A stretch of DNA of 64,000 nt from assembly GCA_937930635.1 (NCBI GenBank), contig CALHCF010000006.1, positions 1 to 64,000 on the forward strand. The letters are read 5' to 3'. Of the stretch, positions 60,418 through 64,000 are shown piece by piece. Source of the stretch: an uncultured Rhizobiaceae group bacterium (GTDB lineage Bacteria; Pseudomonadota; Alphaproteobacteria; Rhizobiales; Rhizobiaceae). Positions within the stretch are counted from its first letter, which is position 1. Each line of letters opens with the position of its first letter. Made by a program: the position numbers and the translations under genes. The notes beneath the pieces were generated by a model that worked only from the letters and a program-made list of their open reading frames with translations, was not told where the DNA came from and searched no databases.

Positions 60418-60870
60418 CTACAGAATTTCATAGGCACGGATAATCACCTGCGCCGCCCGTCGCTCGCCCATGCCCACCGCGATGATTTTGTTCAGCCAGT
60501 CATAGGGACCTTTGGGAGCTTCAAAAATCATCGACTCGCGAAAATAGTATTGCGAGGGATCAACATCCTCCCCCCGCGCGATACGGGCAATAACCGCGTC
60601 AGGGCCGTGACGCATACCCAGCCCCTTCATCAGGAAGATCGTCCCGTCATGGGTCTCGAACGTCACACGAACATCAAGCTCTGCCACACCATCGGGCCTG
60701 ATCAGCTGACAATCCGCACCGCCCGGCAGAATACGGCCGCAAAGGCGCTCTCCAGAAAACGTTCCACCCGTTACCGGAATAAAACGGCGCGTCCCATAGG
60801 GTCCGTCGGGCGCAACCTGCGGCTCGTCAACCTCGGCAGTAAACTCAAACAGGGGACGCGAATGCAGCAT
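60418..60870 (-). CDS. DUF3237 family protein
   Basis: A 150-residue beta-barrel-type protein: LHSRPLFEFTAEVDEPQ, RRFIPVTGGTFSGERLCGR and LPGGADCQLIRPDGVAELDV, then YYFRESMIFEAPKGPYDWLN, all of the DUF3237 pattern. The function is unknown; family members often sit with aromatic or ring-cleavage genes. Start ATG 60870; an upstream frame to 60906 has no supporting features. It is 42 bases before kynA. Confidence 0.85.
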   Translation of the reverse strand: MLHSRPLFEFTAEVDEPQVAPDGPYGTRRFIPVTGGTFSGERLCGRILPGGADCQLIRPDGVAELDVRVTFETHDGTIFLMKGLGMRHGPDAVIARIARGEDVDPSQYYFRESMIFEAPKGPYDWLNKIIAVGMGERRAAQVIIRAYEIL

Positions 60871-61005
60871 GAAATTTCTTTCTCCATATTGTCGGTGCCG
60901 AAACACGGTTGGTGAAAACGACCCACGACATCACCATGCCCTTTCAGCAAACACCATATTTCGCGCCTGCCCATGAAGCACTGGTCCGGCTGGCCTCAAG
61001 ACGGC

Positions 61006-62145
61006 TTACGCCACACCTTCAAGATGGCGCGCAATAACCAGCCGTTGAATATCGCTGGTACCTTCGTAGATCTGACATATGCGCACATCACGGTAGATCC
61101 GCTCCACCGGATAGTCGGCCAGATAACCATAGCCACCGTGAATCTGTATCGCATCAGAGCACACACGCTCGGCCATTTCCGAAGTGAAGAGCTTGGCCAT
61201 CGATGCTTCACGAAGACAGGGAATACCTTCTTCTTTTAACGAAGCGGCATGGAGCGTAATTTGTCGGCCAGCTTCGATCTGAGTTGCCATATCTGCGAGA
61301 CGAAATGATATGGCCTGATGGTTGGCAATTGCGGTTCCAAAAGTCTGGCGTTCCAGCGAATAATCCCGCGCAGCTTTCAGGGCCGAACGGGCCATACCTA
61401 CGGCCTGCGCTGCAATACCGATGCGCCCACCTTCAAGGTTGGCAAGTGCAATACGGTATCCCTCTCCTTCTTCACCCAAACGGTTTTCAACCGGCACCCG
61501 CATATCGGTAAATGAAAGCTGGCAGGTATCGGAGCTGTTGAGACCCAGCTTTTCTTCAACACGGCCAACTTCATATCCAGGCGTGTCAGTCTCGACGATA
61601 AAAGCCGTAATGCCACGCTTGCCTGCTTCCTTGTCGGTTACCGCAAAGACAATTATCAGCCCGCCATTCTGTCCCGATGTGATGAACTGTTTCGCCCCGT
61701 TTATCACATAGTGATCGCCGTCGCGGTGCGCAGTAGTTTTCAGATTGGAGGCATCGGACCCGGCTTGCGGTTCTGTCAGGGCAAAGCCGCCGATCCATTC
61801 CCCGCTTGCCAGTCTTGGCAGATATTTCGCCTTCTGCTCATCACTCCCGTAATTGACGATTGGCACACACCCAACCGATGAATGAACACTGACAATGGTT
61901 GAACAGGCCCCGTCACCGGCGGCGATTTCTTCAATTGCGAGCGTATAGGCAAGCGACCCCACATCGGATCCGCCAAACTCTTCGGGAACCAGCATACCCA
62001 GAAGCCCAAGCTCGCCCATCTTTGTAAGCTGCTCGCGCGGAAATTCCCGATTGCGGTCGCGGTGTTCTGCTGTTGGCCACAATTCATCAGCAGAAAACTG
62101 CCGTGCCATTTCACGAATGGCCGTTTGGGTTTCGTTCAGGATCAT
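61006..62145 (-). CDS. Acyl-CoA dehydrogenase
   Basis: A 379-residue FAD enzyme catalysing alpha,beta-dehydrogenation of acyl-CoA. It has VHSSVGCVPIVNYGSDEQKA, FALTEPQAGSDASNLKTTA, LTGI-like LEGGRIGIAAQAVGMARSAL and the C-terminal catalytic Glu in IYEGTSDIQRLVIAR (about Glu361). Short-/medium-chain or branched acyl-CoA is likely. It follows the thiolase gene by 10 bases, so both belong to one beta-oxidation-type operon. Confidence 0.92.
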   Translation of the reverse strand: MILNETQTAIREMARQFSADELWPTAEHRDRNREFPREQLTKMGELGLLGMLVPEEFGGSDVGSLAYTLAIEEIAAGDGACSTIVSVHSSVGCVPIVNYGSDEQKAKYLPRLASGEWIGGFALTEPQAGSDASNLKTTAHRDGDHYVINGAKQFITSGQNGGLIIVFAVTDKEAGKRGITAFIVETDTPGYEVGRVEEKLGLNSSDTCQLSFTDMRVPVENRLGEEGEGYRIALANLEGGRIGIAAQAVGMARSALKAARDYSLERQTFGTAIANHQAISFRLADMATQIEAGRQITLHAASLKEEGIPCLREASMAKLFTSEMAERVCSDAIQIHGGYGYLADYPVERIYRDVRICQIYEGTSDIQRLVIARHLEGVA

Positions 62146-62155
62146 GCCTGTGCCT

Positions 62156-63340
62156 CTAATTCAGTCGTTCAAGCCCAATCGCCGTCGCTTCACCACCACC
62201 GATACAAACGGCGGCCACTCCGCGCTTGCCGTCACGCTCCTGCATTGCACCCAGCAGTGTAACCATAATGCGCGCCGCCGAGGCGCCAATAGGATGGCCC
62301 AGCGCACAGGCGCCGCCATTCACATTCACCTTGTCATGGGGCAAGGAAAGCGACTGCATGGCGGCCATCGGTACAACCGCAAAAGCCTCATTGATCTCAA
62401 ACAGATCAATCATATCGCTCGTCCAGCCGGTCTTCTCGAACAGTTTCTCCATGGCACCAATAGGAGCGGTGGTAAACAGGTTCGGCTCGTGGGCATGAGT
62501 TGCATGTCCAACCACACGCGCCAAGGGGGTCAAGCCGCGCTTCTCAGCTTCGGAGGCGCGCATCATCACCATGGCGGCTGCGCCATCGGAAATTGAGGAT
62601 GCGTTCGCCGCCGTTACCGTTCCATCTTTTCGAAAGGCCGGGCGCAATTGGCGGATTTTGTCCGGCTTGGCTTTGAAGGGCTGTTCGTCCTTGTCAAAAA
62701 CCTCCTCGCCCTTGCGTGTCTTGACGGTAACTGGAGCGATCTCACCCCTGAAACGCCCTTCATTTGTCGCCGCCAAAGCACGTTCAAGAGATGAGACGGC
62801 ATAGTCGTCCTGGGCCTCTCGCGTAAACTGATAAGCTTCTGCACAGTCTTCGGCAAACGTCCCCATCAGCCGCCCCTTGTCGTACGCATCTTCCAATCCG
62901 TCGAGAAACATGTGGTCCTTGAGTTCAGCATGTCCCATGCGCAGGCCTGACCGGGCCTTATCGAGAAGATAAGGCGCACGGCTCATGCTCTCCATCCCTC
63001 CGGCCACGGCAACGTCAATCGATCCGGCCATCAGCATGTCGTGTGCAATCATCGCTGATTTCATGCCCGATCCGCACATCTTGTTGATTGTCGTGCAAGG
63101 CGCGCCCTTGGGAAGTCCCGCCTTCAATGCTGCCTGACGGGCAGGAGCCTGCCCCTGCCCTGCTGCCAGCACGCAGCCAAATGTGACATCCTCAACATCC
63201 TGCGAGCTGATCCCCGCCCGGCTCACGGCTGCCTCAATAGCCACCGCTCCAAGATCGGATGCGTCCACATCCTTAAAGTCACCTTCAAAACCGCCAATCG
63301 GTGTTCTGGCAGACGACACTATAACAACCGGGTTGCTCAC
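62156..63340 (-). CDS. Thiolase (acetyl-CoA C-acyltransferase)
   Basis: A 394-residue thiolase II-type enzyme. The nucleophilic Cys is in NKMCGSGMKSAM (Cys89), the His in NGGACALGHPIGASAAR, and the second Cys in CIGGGEATAIGLE. The reaction is thiolysis of 3-ketoacyl-CoA, or condensation of acetyl-CoA. It stands between the BKACE gene upstream and the acyl-CoA dehydrogenase, so a degradative direction is likely. Confidence 0.92.
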   Translation of the reverse strand: MSNPVVIVSSARTPIGGFEGDFKDVDASDLGAVAIEAAVSRAGISSQDVEDVTFGCVLAAGQGQAPARQAALKAGLPKGAPCTTINKMCGSGMKSAMIAHDMLMAGSIDVAVAGGMESMSRAPYLLDKARSGLRMGHAELKDHMFLDGLEDAYDKGRLMGTFAEDCAEAYQFTREAQDDYAVSSLERALAATNEGRFRGEIAPVTVKTRKGEEVFDKDEQPFKAKPDKIRQLRPAFRKDGTVTAANASSISDGAAAMVMMRASEAEKRGLTPLARVVGHATHAHEPNLFTTAPIGAMEKLFEKTGWTSDMIDLFEINEAFAVVPMAAMQSLSLPHDKVNVNGGACALGHPIGASAARIMVTLLGAMQERDGKRGVAAVCIGGGEATAIGLERLN

Positions 63341-63527
63341 AATCGTACTCCTTCATCTCCTTGATGCCCCATCCATACAGACAGGCAGCGGTTCGGGGCA
63401 TCTTCGCCTCCGACATAAGAAATTGCGTGCCCGGTGGCAATGAGAACTCTATCCATATCTGCCCGGTCGCACATTCCCTTCAGTGCCAATCATTGCTTTT
63501 CTAAAAGAAGAAAGAACACGGCACCGG

Positions 63528-63587
63528 GCAGTAAGGCAGGTCGCGGCGTGACAGATCGCAGCGTGGCAGATCGCGGTATGGCAGATC
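63528..63587. repeat. Four tandem copies of a 15-base unit
   Basis: GCAGTAAGGCAGGTC, GCGGCGTGACAGATC, GCAGCGTGGCAGATC and GCGGTATGGCAGATC follow head to tail, ending at the stop codon of the BKACE gene. It may vary in copy number between strains. Confidence 0.7.
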
Positions 63588-64000
63588 ATTGTCCAAACAA
63601 CGCACGCACCTCCCTCACCCTTTCCATATTACTGGCAGCAACAGACCCGTCCTGGTTCCACAGGGAATTTTCAAAACCGACACGCGCTTTTCCACCCGCC
63701 TTGATGGCTGCTTCGAGACAGGAAGTTTCTCCCGAACCGAATGCACATACGCTCCAGTCGTGATCAAAATGTGCGCTTTGAATCACATCAAGATAAGGCT
63801 GAAGCATCGCCGGATCACTTTGCTGATTTTCAGTATAACGCCCGAGCACAAAGATCATCTGTTGAGGCCGCGCTGGAATATGATCACTGTCTATTGCAGC
63901 CAGCAATTGCGACAGTTGATTTTCATCATAGACAATATGCTGCACGGCAATCTTTTCATCTTCTGCAAAACGATAGAAGGCGTGTGCGGCTTTGGTGTCA
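63586..64000 (-). CDS. 3-keto-5-aminohexanoate cleavage family protein (BKACE), C-terminal part cut by window edge
   Basis: The last 137 or so residues are in the window; the start is beyond 64000. The C-terminal BKACE signature ARVGFENSLWNQDGSVAAS is clear, ahead of NMERVREVRALFGQ. BKACE enzymes cleave beta-keto acids with acetyl-CoA to acetoacetate and a CoA ester, for example in lysine, carnitine or betaine breakdown. It is the upstream gene of thiolase and acyl-CoA dehydrogenase, consistent with processing of its acetoacetate or acyl-CoA products. The frame continues without a stop to the window edge. Confidence 0.9.
   Translation of the reverse strand, partial: DTKAAHAFYRFAEDEKIAVQHIVYDENQLSQLLAAIDSDHIPARPQQMIFVLGRYTENQQSDPAMLQPYLDVIQSAHFDHDWSVCAFGSGETSCLEAAIKAGGKARVGFENSLWNQDGSVAASNMERVREVRALFGQ

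Noticed and set aside
1-64000. CRISPR arrays, tRNA or rRNA genes, insertion sequences
   Set aside because: I saw no regularly spaced repeats, cloverleaf-like segments or transposase sequences; a dedicated scan could still find a short RNA gene.

Overview
The window looks like chromosomal DNA of an alphaproteobacterium, most likely a marine or soil member of the Hyphomicrobiales (Rhizobiales) or a related Rhodobacter-like lineage. This is judged from gene content only: GlxB/C/D-type glutamate synthase-like subunits, GlnT-type glutamine synthetase, BKACE, EttA and DUF1365 beside an FAD oxidoreductase. No rRNA, tRNA, CRISPR array or complete insertion sequence was seen.

Region 1 (1-25.5 kb) is mostly housekeeping and small metabolic units: the start of a SulP transporter, a secreted caspase-like protein, EttA, several short-chain dehydrogenases, alpha/beta hydrolases, a family III CoA-transferase, PaaI, a thiamine-diphosphate enzyme, an EamA exporter, an FAD oxidoreductase/DUF1365 pair, a TerC protein, a little-studied operon (M19 dipeptidase, 566-residue unknown, DUF3726, Ldh-type reductase), a phosphohexomutase and a PCuAC copper chaperone.

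Region 2 is the most interesting part and comes in two halves. The left half (25.5-35.5 kb) has an FAD amine oxidase, three subunits resembling N-methylglutamate synthase (GlxB/C/D, MgsA/B/C), a GntR regulator and a five-gene branched-chain-type ABC importer. The right half (46.8-54.8 kb) is a compact bacterial microcompartment (BMC) operon: GlnT/GmaS-like glutamine synthetase, BMC-P, BMC-H, an opine-dehydrogenase-like enzyme, a CoA-acylating aldehyde dehydrogenase, BMC-T, a malate-dehydrogenase-like enzyme with a EutQ-like N-terminal module, and a RidA protein, with a divergent FAD oxidase. Near-identical 19-base palindromes related to ACTGTATACAGTATACAGT sit in the three control regions of these units, so both halves probably form one regulon of the GntR protein. 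My reading, which is inference, is an amine-degradation pathway: import, gamma-glutamylation, rearrangement to an N-alkylglutamate, oxidative release of an aldehyde, and CoA-acylation of that aldehyde inside a BMC with NADH recycled by malate dehydrogenase.

Between the halves (35.5-46.7 kb) lies unrelated material: a frameshifted MFS transporter and its XRE regulator between 76-base direct repeats, an Lrp regulator with threonine aldolase and aldo/keto reductase, a TVP38/SDR pair with a divergent Crp-type regulator, a GIY-YIG protein, a TPR protein and a DHH phosphoesterase.

Region 3 (54.9-64 kb) starts with a Gabija-like antiphage pair (OLD-family ATPase-nuclease plus UvrD-like helicase). 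Then come a tryptophan 2,3-dioxygenase operon and the end of a degradative operon (BKACE, thiolase, acyl-CoA dehydrogenase).
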